A stretch of 5,713 bases of DNA from Clostridiales bacterium (GCA_012510935.1 JAAZHB010000239.1:1-5713); one strand, 5' to 3'; positions 1-5,437 are shown, counted from the first letter of the stretch. A program made the numbers and translations. Notes: generated from the sequence alone by a model not told the origin.

Positions 1-92
1 GTACTATGGAAAATATGCAGGATGATTTTAAAGATTTTAAAGTATACAAGGACGGAAATCAGCCTACACCTAAAGAATCAACACTAGAGTAA
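1..92 (+). CDS. C-terminal end of an unidentified protein (partial)
   Basis: An open frame runs in from the left edge (codons in phase from base 3) and ends at TAA 90-92. It gives about 29 residues, ending in ...QPTPKESTLE. The tail is hydrophilic, rich in Asp, Lys and Gln, with no hydrophobic segment, which suits a soluble or surface-exposed C-terminus. Of the two plus-strand frames that stay open here (the other closes at TAG 85-87), this one has the more protein-like composition. An ATG at 6-8 is in frame, but no upstream sequence is visible to judge it as a start. The hairpin at 208-241 lies about 115 bp downstream and would end the transcript. The family cannot be recognised from so short a piece, and the possibility that it is not coding remains. 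Confidence 0.4.
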   Translation, partial: TMENMQDDFKDFKVYKDGNQPTPKESTLE

Positions 93-207
93 AGAATTAA
101 TGGGCAACTATATAAACGGCTGTATAATAACACTCAAAAGAAATGGATAGGTTCTTGGATAAAGGTATAAATAATACCGCAAACGATTCATGAATTGCCG
201 AAACAAT

Positions 208-241
208 AAAGCAGCTAATTACTATTGCAATTAGCTGCTTT
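208..241. terminator. Bidirectional Rho-independent terminator
   Basis: A perfect 13-bp inverted repeat, AAAGCAGCTAATT (208-220) and AATTAGCTGCTTT (229-241), encloses an 8-nt loop. In the plus direction the stem runs into TTTT; in the minus direction it runs into TTTATTGTTT. It sits between the plus-strand partial gene (stop at 92) and the end of the minus-strand gene 281-655 (stop about 40 bp away), so it suits a shared terminator for converging transcripts. The U-tracts are short, so efficiency in either direction is uncertain, but the perfect stem makes the structure itself secure. Confidence 0.8.
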
Positions 242-280
242 TACATTATCAATTAATTTTGAACAGATCAAAGGCCTTTA

Positions 281-655
281 TTATTTGCTAGATTTCGTTG
301 GGATAACATATGACAGTATCGCTATACCAACCGCCATTGCCGCAACAATAATAAAGAATTGCACATTTGATACTCTAAATAATGCAGCTCCAATTGCTAA
401 TACGATGAATGAATTTGCATTAGATCCCCCTCTTTGGCTAACGCCATAGAAGAATGGTAAACCTGCTCTTCTTTCATATATGAAGTACAAGAGGCCTCCT
501 GCACACATAATTGAAGCAATGACTGTGAGAATGTTTTTAATGCCAGGATCTGTTAAATCAATTAACAAAGGAATTACAAAGTGCGCTAGAACGCTTACAA
601 CTGCGAAAAAAACGATTTCCAAACTAACGGATTTTCTTTTCTCATCTTTACTCAT
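281..655 (-). CDS. Small four-helix integral membrane protein of unknown function
   Basis: This encodes 124 residues. The start ATG (655-653) is preceded by GGAGGT at good spacing, so the start is well supported. After a charged N-terminus (MSKDEKRKS) there are four likely membrane segments at about residues 12-33, 41-60, 82-95 and 98-118. A polar loop between helices 2 and 3 carries ERRAGLPFFYGVSQRGG, and the protein ends in a short basic tail (TKSSK). There is no catalytic motif, signal peptidase site or transporter signature that I recognise. It is the second gene of a two-gene unit: the upstream 88-residue membrane protein ends 31 bp before this start, and the shared terminator lies downstream. 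Both are small, hydrophobic and encoded together, so they may act as partners in the membrane, but that is inference. I do not recognise the family. Confidence 0.8.
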   Translation of the reverse strand: MSKDEKRKSVSLEIVFFAVVSVLAHFVIPLLIDLTDPGIKNILTVIASIMCAGGLLYFIYERRAGLPFFYGVSQRGGSNANSFIVLAIGAALFRVSNVQFFIIVAAMAVGIAILSYVIPTKSSK

Positions 656-686
656 TTTAGACCTCCAATTTCACTTTCTACACAGT

Positions 687-953
687 TTATCTCAAAATAC
701 TCTTTTGTCTTTCAACAATACTATTAAAGAACTCCTCTTTTTTTCTTTTCTTGTTTAAATAAATCAACGCTCCAAGCGAGAGAATCTGAACCACAACAAC
801 AATCCAGAAGTATAATGGCATCGCAAGCTTATATGTGCTACCTAGGATCCTGTCATTCCAGTAGTAATAATATACCATAAATGCTTGTATGACTTTATAT
901 ATAACGAAAATGGTTGAGATAATAAATACGATTAATAATGATTTATTCTTCAT
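687..953 (-). CDS. Small two-helix membrane protein of unknown function
   Basis: This encodes 88 residues starting MKNKSLLIVF. A longer reading from 1001 is possible, but only the ATG at 953-951 has a ribosome binding site (GGAGGA, rc of 961-966, 7 nt upstream), and the in-frame ATG at 968 has none, so 953 is chosen. Two membrane segments are visible at about residues 4-28 and 44-66. Between them is a tyrosine-rich stretch (VYYYYWNDRILGSTY). A charged cytoplasmic-looking tail (NKKRKKEEFF onward) completes the protein; by the positive-inside rule both termini would be cytoplasmic. It is the first gene after the promoter at 1031-1059 and is followed 31 bp later by the four-helix protein. No family is recognised. 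Sporulation, envelope-stress or peptide-immunity roles are all conceivable and none is shown by the sequence. Confidence 0.75.
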   Translation of the reverse strand: MKNKSLLIVFIISTIFVIYKVIQAFMVYYYYWNDRILGSTYKLAMPLYFWIVVVVQILSLGALIYLNKKRKKEEFFNSIVERQKSILR

Positions 954-960
954 TTGTTTG

Positions 961-966
961 TCCTCC
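961..966 (-). promoter_or_regulatory. Ribosome binding site that fixes the 88-residue gene start
   Basis: On the minus strand this reads GGAGGA, with 7 nt (CAAACAA) before ATG 953-951. It shortens the gene by 16 codons compared with the longest open frame, whose upstream start codons lack any Shine-Dalgarno sequence. Confidence 0.75.
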
Positions 967-1030
967 ATATGCGAAAAGTAAAATAACTGAATTATATCCA
1001 CTTTCTATAAGGCCGTCTCTCTTTAAAGTT

Positions 1031-1059
1031 ATATTAATAAAAAAATATATATTAGTCAA
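1031..1059 (-). promoter_or_regulatory. Sigma-A type promoter of the small membrane-protein pair
   Basis: The minus strand reads TTGACT (1059-1054), a 17-bp spacer, then TAATAT (1036-1031). Each box is one base off consensus, and the spacing is optimal. Transcription would begin near 1024, leaving a 5' leader of about 70 nt before ATG 953. The DNA upstream of the -35 (1062-1080) is nearly pure A/T and could act as an UP element. A second TATAAT on the same strand (996-991) lacks a convincing -35. Confidence 0.7.
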
Positions 1060-1080
1060 TGATTTATTATTTTTTTATTA
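1035..1080. repeat. AT-rich 13-bp inverted repeat spanning the promoter
   Basis: TAATAAAAAAATA (1035-1047) is matched perfectly in reverse complement by TATTTTTTTATTA (1068-1080), with 20 bp between. The arms flank the -35 hexamer (1054-1059), and the left arm runs from the -10 into the spacer. It may be an operator or only a by-product of A/T-tract composition; the low complexity makes chance similarity quite possible. Confidence 0.35.
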
Positions 1081-1122
1081 TTGTTCTTTTATTTTCTGTT
1101 TCTTGCATCAATCAAAGCTCAT

Positions 1123-1154
1123 AAAAAAGCGGCAGCAACCACTGTTACTGCCGC
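1123..1154 (-). terminator. Rho-independent terminator of the LysR-family gene
   Basis: On the minus strand GCGGCAG (1154-1148) pairs with CTGCCGC (1135-1129). After one mismatch the stem continues for 3 bp (AAC/GTT) around a 4-nt loop (1143-1140). Six uridines follow directly (1128-1123). It begins 22 bp after the LysR stop codon. GC-rich stem plus T-run makes this a textbook terminator, separating the regulator from the membrane-protein promoter. Confidence 0.92.
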
Positions 1155-1175
1155 AAATTATTGTTTTTGTATTAT

Positions 1176-2066
1176 TTACTTATCCAGATTAAAGTCCTCA
1201 ACGAAATTCTTGAAGGCCTCTGCAAGTGGTGAAAGCGAGATGTTCTTTAGCATTACCATGTAGAAATCTCTATCTTCCTTAAAGTCGGAAAGCTCTACAA
1301 TCGAAACCTTGTCGCTCCCCATGACCTCTGCAGTTTTCTTAGAAAGAATCGCAACTCCAAGACCCTCTTCAACAGATTTGACGATTGATCCAAGGTCGTT
1401 ATATAGCCCGGCAATCTCGAACTCCATCTTGTCGATTCCAAGTGAGACAGCTGTATCTTCCAATGACTTTCTTGTTGCAGAACCATTCTCTCTCCAAAGG
1501 AAAGGATACTTTATTGCCTCTTTAAGGGTGATCGAAGTTCCAAGCCCCATTGACTTATTTGCAATGAGCACAACCTTGTCCGAGAAAACCTTAGTGTATG
1601 TCAGTCCAGCTCTACAATCCTTGCTTCCAACAAATCCTATCTCTCCCATTCTATTAAAGAGGTTATCAATTACAGTGTCGGTATCTGACATAGACACATA
1701 GAACTGAGTTCTCTTATGAATTGACCTAAATGAAGATAATACCTCAGGTAAGAAAGCAAGTCCTGGTACAGAAGATGTCTGTATCTCCAGAATTCCTTCT
1801 ATCTCGTCTCCATTCCCGCCAATTGCTTCTACAGCTTGAGCTCTAGTGTTGATAATCTCAACAGCATACTTATAGAAAAGAGCCCCCTGCGGTGTCATCT
1901 CTACCGCTCTTCCTTTACGATTAAGGAGCTTTGTTCCAAGCTCAACTTCGAGATTATTAACATGTGTACTAATTGTAGGTTGCGTAAAGAAGGTTGCGTC
2001 TGCCGCCTTACTAAAGCTCTTATATCTAACAACATTAACAAATGCTTCAATTTGCTTAAAGTCCAT
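1176..2066 (-). CDS. LysR-family transcriptional regulator (CysB/CysL-like)
   Basis: This encodes 296 residues, the normal LysR length. The N-terminal winged helix-turn-helix covers about residues 1-60: FSKAADATFFTQPTISTHVN (18-37) is the recognition region, followed by the LysR signature NLEVELGTKLLNR (38-50). A linker helix follows (about 61-90), then a periplasmic-binding-protein-like effector domain (about 92-296), with WRENGSATRKSLE (191-203) resembling the ligand loop of CysB/CysL-type members and EEGLGVAILSKK (233-244) the conserved second-lobe motif. The start MDFKQIEAF is typical for the family, with a purine-rich SD (GGGGAAGG) 7 nt upstream. The N-terminus resembles the LysR subgroup that databases name selenium-metabolism-associated; this rests on recall and not on a search. 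It is transcribed alone and ends at a strong terminator. Effector and targets are unknown. Neither the neighbouring threonine genes nor the membrane pair is a proven target. Confidence 0.93.
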   Translation of the reverse strand: MDFKQIEAFVNVVRYKSFSKAADATFFTQPTISTHVNNLEVELGTKLLNRKGRAVEMTPQGALFYKYAVEIINTRAQAVEAIGGNGDEIEGILEIQTSSVPGLAFLPEVLSSFRSIHKRTQFYVSMSDTDTVIDNLFNRMGEIGFVGSKDCRAGLTYTKVFSDKVVLIANKSMGLGTSITLKEAIKYPFLWRENGSATRKSLEDTAVSLGIDKMEFEIAGLYNDLGSIVKSVEEGLGVAILSKKTAEVMGSDKVSIVELSDFKEDRDFYMVMLKNISLSPLAEAFKNFVEDFNLDK

Positions 2067-2109
2067 TATTATGCCTTCCCCTTTTATTACACTCTAGCTT
2101 GCACCCTAT

Positions 2110-2118
2110 ATTCTAACA
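2110..2118 (-). promoter_or_regulatory. Extended -10 promoter element of the LysR-family gene
   Basis: The minus strand reads TGTTAGAAT, that is, a TGn extension directly before TAGAAT (five of six matches to TATAAT). The -35 region at 17-18 bp (CTGTTT or TCTGTT) is poor, as is common for extended -10 promoters. The start site would fall near 2103, giving a leader of about 37 nt. Confidence 0.45.
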
Positions 2119-2166
2119 CAAGATTGCAAATTAAACAGAATCTTTTTTATTCCTGCTATCGTCCGT

Positions 2167-2194
2167 CCAATTTCGACCAATTTACTACTAAATT
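2167..2194. repeat. Direct and inverted repeats upstream of the LysR-family gene
   Basis: CCAATTT occurs twice, at 2167-2173 and 2177-2183, 10 bp apart and so on the same face of the helix. It overlaps an inverted repeat AATTTA-CTAC-TAAATT (2179-2194). The cluster lies about 65-90 bp upstream of the predicted LysR-gene start site, where LysR proteins often bind their own promoters. The motifs are short and AT-rich, so this is a tentative operator; it does not fit the classical T-N11-A spacing exactly. Confidence 0.3.
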
Positions 2195-2206
2195 TCTGTC
2201 AAAACT

Positions 2207-2644
2207 CTAGTTTATTCCCAGTAATTGAACATTAGATAAGCCTTCTATGTCGCTTATCTCTTGAAGCATATCCCCAATGCTGTCAACCTTATCGTCTAAG
2301 TCGAGTGTGATAATTAGATTTGCTACTCCATCAACGGGTGGGTTCTGGTTAATCGTCCAGATGCTATATCCGAATGATGAAATAATCTCAAGAACTTTCT
2401 TGAGCATACCAGTCTCGTGAACCATCATTAATGAAACCATTGCATGTCTATTGGTAACAACAGTTCTCATCTCTTTAACGAAGTCCTTGTACTTGTAATA
2501 TGTACTTCTGGAGATACCAACCATTTTTACCGCTGCGCTTACATCCTTTGCACTTCCATCCTCAAGATGTCTTTTTACCTCGATAACCTTCTCGCAATAA
2601 TTAGGGAGTATTGATCTTTCTACTACAAAAAATTTATTACCCAT
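2207..2644 (-). CDS. HTH plus ACT-domain protein (PheB/UPF0735 family), likely amino-acid-responsive regulator
   Basis: This encodes 145 residues, matching the usual length of the UPF0735 ACT-domain family (PheB in Bacillus). The N-terminal half (about 1-60) holds a helix-turn-helix-like segment: KDVSAAVKMVGISRSTYYKYKD (33-54), of the SxxTYYKY kind also seen in DNA-binding heads of other proteins. An ACT domain follows at about residues 68-143, with VSLMMVHETGMLKKVLEIIS (70-89) and the strand-loop SIWTINQNPPVDGVANLIIT (94-113). ACT domains usually bind amino acids. The gene follows thrC by 8 bp and its SD overlaps the thrC stop codon, so the two are co-translated. The old chorismate-mutase label for pheB is not supported by anything here. 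B. subtilis ThrR is reported as a repressor of hom-thrCB, and I recall that it belongs to this family but cannot verify this here. A role in sensing threonine or lysine at the nearby divergent promoter is therefore inference. Confidence 0.9.
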   Translation of the reverse strand: MGNKFFVVERSILPNYCEKVIEVKRHLEDGSAKDVSAAVKMVGISRSTYYKYKDFVKEMRTVVTNRHAMVSLMMVHETGMLKKVLEIISSFGYSIWTINQNPPVDGVANLIITLDLDDKVDSIGDMLQEISDIEGLSNVQLLGIN

Positions 2645-2648
2645 AATT

Positions 2649-2654
2649 CCTCCT
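2649..2654 (-). promoter_or_regulatory. SD of the ACT-domain gene overlapping the thrC stop codon
   Basis: The minus strand reads AGGAGG-AATT-ATG. The first AG of the SD belongs to the TAG stop of thrC (2655-2653). Ribosomes finishing thrC therefore end on the SD of the next gene, which supports translational coupling of synthase and regulator. Confidence 0.75.
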
Positions 2655-4146
2655 ATTTGCTAGCCCTATTAACTACATATTCTTGCATTTCCTTGCAATC
2701 GATAACATCCTTATGTCTAATCTCTTTCTCAAAAATGCCCGCAAGCATCTCAGGTATCGGAGCATTTGACAATTCATTGAGCTTAAGCATATTTGCCTTG
2801 TCGCTTGCCTCTTCCTTCTCGCCAAGCGCCACCATAACTGACCTTGTAAACTTGTATGGTGATGCCGTAGAAAGAACAACATTCGGTCTGCTTTTCCCAT
2901 CTTCCTTGGCTTCCTCTTTCGCCTCTGCAGAATCGGCAAACTTTTCAAATGCACCCCATGCAATCGCTGTATGAGTATCCATTAGATAATCATTTTCCTT
3001 AAAAATCCTATTGATTATTTCTTCGCCTTGCTTATCGTCGCAGGCAATTCCAGTGAAGACCGATTGAATCTTCTCAAGCTCCTTCTTGGTAATCTGATAT
3101 TCCCCCGTCTCGGCAAGTTGCTTCATATAGCTGCGGCAGTGCTCAAGCCCGCATACATAATATAGAAGTCTCTCAAGATTACTTGAGACAAGAATGTCCA
3201 TCGACGGCGATGTTGTCTTATAGAAAGTTCTTCTCTTGTCATAGTGACCAGTTGCAAGGAATTCTGTAAGCACATCATTCTGGTTCGATGCGCATATGAG
3301 TCTACCAATCGGAAGTCCCATTTTCTTTGCAAAATAGCCCGCCATTATATCTCCAAAGTTTCCGGTAGGCACAGTAAAGTCAACCTTATCGCCCAACTTT
3401 ATCTCGCCTTTCTCAAGAAGCGCTTTGTATGCCGCAAAATAATACACGATTTGCGGAACTAGCCTACCAATATTTATTGAATTGGCGCTAGATAATGATA
3501 CGCCCTCGCAAGGTCTTGGTATCTCAGTAAAGAGCTTCTTCACTCCGCTTTGAGCATCATCAAAATTACCTCTTACTGCGCAAGCTAATGTATTCTTACC
3601 TGCCTGAGTAACCATCTGCAGCTTCTGTGTTTCAGATACTCCTCCCTCTGGATAGAATACAATGATTCTTGTCCCTGGAACTTCTGAGAATCCATGCAAA
3701 GCTGCACTCCCTGTATCACCGCTTGTCGCTGTCAGAATAAGTATTTCGTCTGTAAATCCAGTCATATCTCTCGCAACCGTCATAAGATTAGGAAGCGCTG
3801 ATAACGCCACATCCTTAAATGCACAGGTAGGCCCATGATACAGTTCTAATACATATCCGCCGTCTACCTTTACAACGGGTGTGATCTCATCACAAGTGAA
3901 TTTGTTCTCGTAGCTTCTCTCCACGATTGCATCAATCGCCTTCTCGCCATAGTCTGGGAAAAACTTAAGAAAAACGGCCTTTGCCATGCCGCGATAATCT
4001 TTCTTTATTATTTCCTTGTAATCAACCGCTAAGTCTTCTAGCTTCTCTGGGACATACAGTCCACCATCAGGGGCGAGTCCATTCAGAATAGCTTCAGCCG
4101 AGCTTACTTTAGCATTGTTATCCCTTGTACTGATAAAATTTATCAT
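2653..4146 (-). CDS. thrC: Threonine synthase, long form
   Basis: This PLP-dependent cytosolic enzyme converts O-phospho-L-homoserine and water to L-threonine and phosphate, the last step of threonine synthesis. From ATG 4146 the protein has 497 residues, the normal size of the long (non-plant) ThrC class. The N-terminus FISTRDN...SSAEAILNGLAPDGGLYVP is diagnostic. Other marks are the PLP Schiff-base lysine K111 in GPTCAFKD (105-112), the phosphate-binding loop TATSGDTGSAA (139-149), ANSINIGR (221-228), TGNFGDIMAGY (261-271), DTHTA (390-394) and STASPYKF (426-433). Residues 402-422 form a Glu/Lys/Ala-rich loop that looks like a lineage-specific insertion. A TTG at 4170 would add 8 residues but has no SD; ATG 4146 has only a weak GGTG 5 nt upstream, and a better GAAGGA lies too far off. 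The start is therefore likely but not certain. It is first in an operon with the ACT-domain gene and divergent from hom. Confidence 0.96.
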   Translation of the reverse strand: MINFISTRDNNAKVSSAEAILNGLAPDGGLYVPEKLEDLAVDYKEIIKKDYRGMAKAVFLKFFPDYGEKAIDAIVERSYENKFTCDEITPVVKVDGGYVLELYHGPTCAFKDVALSALPNLMTVARDMTGFTDEILILTATSGDTGSAALHGFSEVPGTRIIVFYPEGGVSETQKLQMVTQAGKNTLACAVRGNFDDAQSGVKKLFTEIPRPCEGVSLSSANSINIGRLVPQIVYYFAAYKALLEKGEIKLGDKVDFTVPTGNFGDIMAGYFAKKMGLPIGRLICASNQNDVLTEFLATGHYDKRRTFYKTTSPSMDILVSSNLERLLYYVCGLEHCRSYMKQLAETGEYQITKKELEKIQSVFTGIACDDKQGEEIINRIFKENDYLMDTHTAIAWGAFEKFADSAEAKEEAKEDGKSRPNVVLSTASPYKFTRSVMVALGEKEEASDKANMLKLNELSNAPIPEMLAGIFEKEIRHKDVIDCKEMQEYVVNRASK

Positions 4147-4173
4147 TTTTACACCATTTTCGTCCTTCAATTA

Positions 4174-4202
4174 TTGCAAAATTCATAAAAATATGATACA
4201 TT
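4174..4202 (+). promoter_or_regulatory. Predicted hom promoter
   Basis: TTGCAA (4174-4179) is followed by a 17-bp spacer and TACATT (4197-4202), which is preceded by TGA, giving an extended -10. Transcription would begin near 4209, leaving a leader of about 53 nt, too short for a T-box or riboswitch. Its -10 shares bases 4197-4198 with the -10 of the opposite thrC promoter. Confidence 0.55.
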
Positions 4203-4221
4203 ATTCTCATGCTAAAAACAA
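4193..4221 (-). promoter_or_regulatory. Predicted thrC promoter
   Basis: On the minus strand TTGTTT (4221-4216) is followed by a 17-bp spacer and TATCAT (4198-4193; five of six matches to TATAAT). The start site would be near 4186, about 40 nt before ATG 4146. The -35 lies inside the inverted repeat 4213-4230 and the -10 overlaps that of the hom promoter. Confidence 0.55.
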
Positions 4222-4230
4222 GTGTTTTTA
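4213..4230. promoter_or_regulatory. Perfect inverted repeat, candidate operator for thrC and hom
   Basis: TAAAAACA-AG-TGTTTTTA is an 8-bp perfect dyad with a 2-bp centre. It covers the thrC -35 box and lies at about +5 to +22 of the hom transcript, so a bound protein could block both promoters at once. No T-run follows on either strand, so it is not a terminator, though in RNA it could form a weak 7-bp AU stem with an AAGU loop. The binding protein is unknown; the HTH-ACT protein of the thrC operon is the nearest candidate. Confidence 0.55.
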
Positions 4231-4251
4231 AGTAAAAGACAAAATGATTGT

Positions 4252-4257
4252 GGAGGT
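4252..4257 (+). promoter_or_regulatory. Ribosome binding site that fixes the hom start
   Basis: GGAGGT is followed by TACT and ATG 4262. An earlier in-frame ATG at 4244 would put this SD inside the gene and has no SD of its own, so it is not the start. Confidence 0.85.
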
Positions 4258-4261
4258 TACT

Positions 4262-5437
4262 ATGAAAATTGCAATTCTTGGATTTGGTACCGTTGGCAAA
4301 GGTGCCTATGAAATCGCAAAAGATGCTGACAATGTAGAAGTTAAATATGCTCTGGTTCGCCAAATGAAGCCTGAGTATGCGGCATATACGGACATAACCT
4401 TCACGACGACCATAGACGATATTATTAGCGATGCTGAAGTTGAGCTTGTTGTGGAATCAATCGGTGGGATATCTCCTGCCAAAGAATATGTTATTGAAGC
4501 AATGCAAGCAGGCAAACATGTTGTTACGCCTAACAAAGCTCTCGTAAGCGCATACTTCGGTGAACTGCATGCATGTGCTAAAGACAATAATGTTGAGGTA
4601 AGATATACCCCAACTGCCGGCGGTGGAATTCCTTGGCTATTTAATCTAGCTAGAACGCTGCGTTGTGATGATATTCTTTCCGTTTCAGGAATAATAAATG
4701 GAACTTGCAACTATATATTAGATGCGATGCACGACAATGGATCTGACTTTGATGAAATGCTTTCAAAGGCTAAGGAGCTTGGCTATGCAGAAGCTGATCC
4801 AACTGCAGACATCTGTGGCTACGACACGATGAGAAAGGCTGTAATTAGTTCTAATATTGCATTCAATACGGTTGTATCTGAAGACAATGTACTTTGCTTT
4901 GGAATCGACAAGATAACGAAAGACGATATTGATTTTTTCAACAGCCGCGGATATGTATGTAAGCTGATGATGAACTCGAAAGTTAATGGCAACAAAATCT
5001 CTGTGTATGTTGAGCCAACGCTTTTCCCAAGTACCGCGCTTGAAGCAAATGTAAAGGATTGCTACAACATGGTAACGCTACAGGCTAAGAACATGGGCAC
5101 CCAGAGCTTTTATGGTCCTGGGGCTGGAAGTTTGCAAACTGGGGAATCCGTAATTCAAGATGTTCTTGATATTATTGCTGGAATTAAACAAGCTACTCCA
5201 TCAAGACTTGGAGAAACTACATTCAAGGTTGATAACAGTTCTGAGGTTCACAGATATTACATCAGACACGACAGAATGTGTGACCATATCAAGCCAATGG
5301 TTGAAAGCTTTGAAGAAAAAGACGGCGTTTTCTATTGCATCACGAAGCCTCTCGCTGTTAGTGACTTGCATGAAATGGCTAATCATAGGATTAACGAGAA
5401 ACATAGAATGTTTTTCTTTGCAGGAATTGCTGAATAG
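4262..5437 (+). CDS. hom: Homoserine dehydrogenase
   Basis: This enzyme reduces L-aspartate 4-semialdehyde to L-homoserine with NAD(P)H, the branch point towards threonine and methionine, in the cytosol. The protein has 391 residues. The Rossmann nucleotide-binding motif GFGTVGKG is at 7-14, VVESIGG at 63-69, TPNKAL at 89-94, and the catalytic-domain motif GIINGTCNYIL at 143-153. The full homoserine-dehydrogenase signature (A170-x3-GYAEADPTADICGYD-x3-K192) is intact, including the active-site lysine. The C-terminal piece after about residue 325 (RYYIRHDRMC... to ...FFFAGIAE) is where Gram-positive enzymes carry an ACT domain, but here it is only about 65 residues and does not show a clear ACT pattern, so the protein is shorter than the roughly 430 residues of the Bacillus enzyme. 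This may be a shortened or divergent regulatory domain, perhaps with altered threonine inhibition. The gene is divergent from thrC and 52 bp upstream of lysC with no terminator between. Confidence 0.96.
   Translation: MKIAILGFGTVGKGAYEIAKDADNVEVKYALVRQMKPEYAAYTDITFTTTIDDIISDAEVELVVESIGGISPAKEYVIEAMQAGKHVVTPNKALVSAYFGELHACAKDNNVEVRYTPTAGGGIPWLFNLARTLRCDDILSVSGIINGTCNYILDAMHDNGSDFDEMLSKAKELGYAEADPTADICGYDTMRKAVISSNIAFNTVVSEDNVLCFGIDKITKDDIDFFNSRGYVCKLMMNSKVNGNKISVYVEPTLFPSTALEANVKDCYNMVTLQAKNMGTQSFYGPGAGSLQTGESVIQDVLDIIAGIKQATPSRLGETTFKVDNSSEVHRYYIRHDRMCDHIKPMVESFEEKDGVFYCITKPLAVSDLHEMANHRINEKHRMFFFAGIAE

Noticed and set aside
100..150. Tiny 16-codon frame starting ATGGGCAAC
   Set aside because: No SD, too short to judge, and interrupted at once in the following sequence; it may be a remnant but nothing supports this.
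164..178. GGTAT-AAATA-ATACC small hairpin in the 93-207 gap
   Set aside because: A 5-bp stem with no T-run and no promoter beside it; chance is likely. Nothing else is evident in this gap.
2136..2155. Possible terminator hairpin after the ACT-domain gene
   Set aside because: Only a 5-bp stem with a G-U pair and a 10-nt loop before a broken T-run; too weak, so read-through from the thrC operon into the LysR-family gene cannot be excluded.
2197..2202. Perfect TTGACA on the minus strand upstream of the LysR-family gene
   Set aside because: No acceptable -10 hexamer lies 15-19 bp downstream, so it is not called a promoter.
4209..4261. T-box, riboswitch or attenuator leader for hom
   Set aside because: The predicted leader is only about 53 nt and the palindrome lacks a following T-run, so no such RNA element fits.
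4118..4363. Open frame of 81 codons on the minus strand across the thrC-hom gap
   Set aside because: It runs antisense over the start of hom and over the predicted promoters, has no SD, and its product looks like no protein family.
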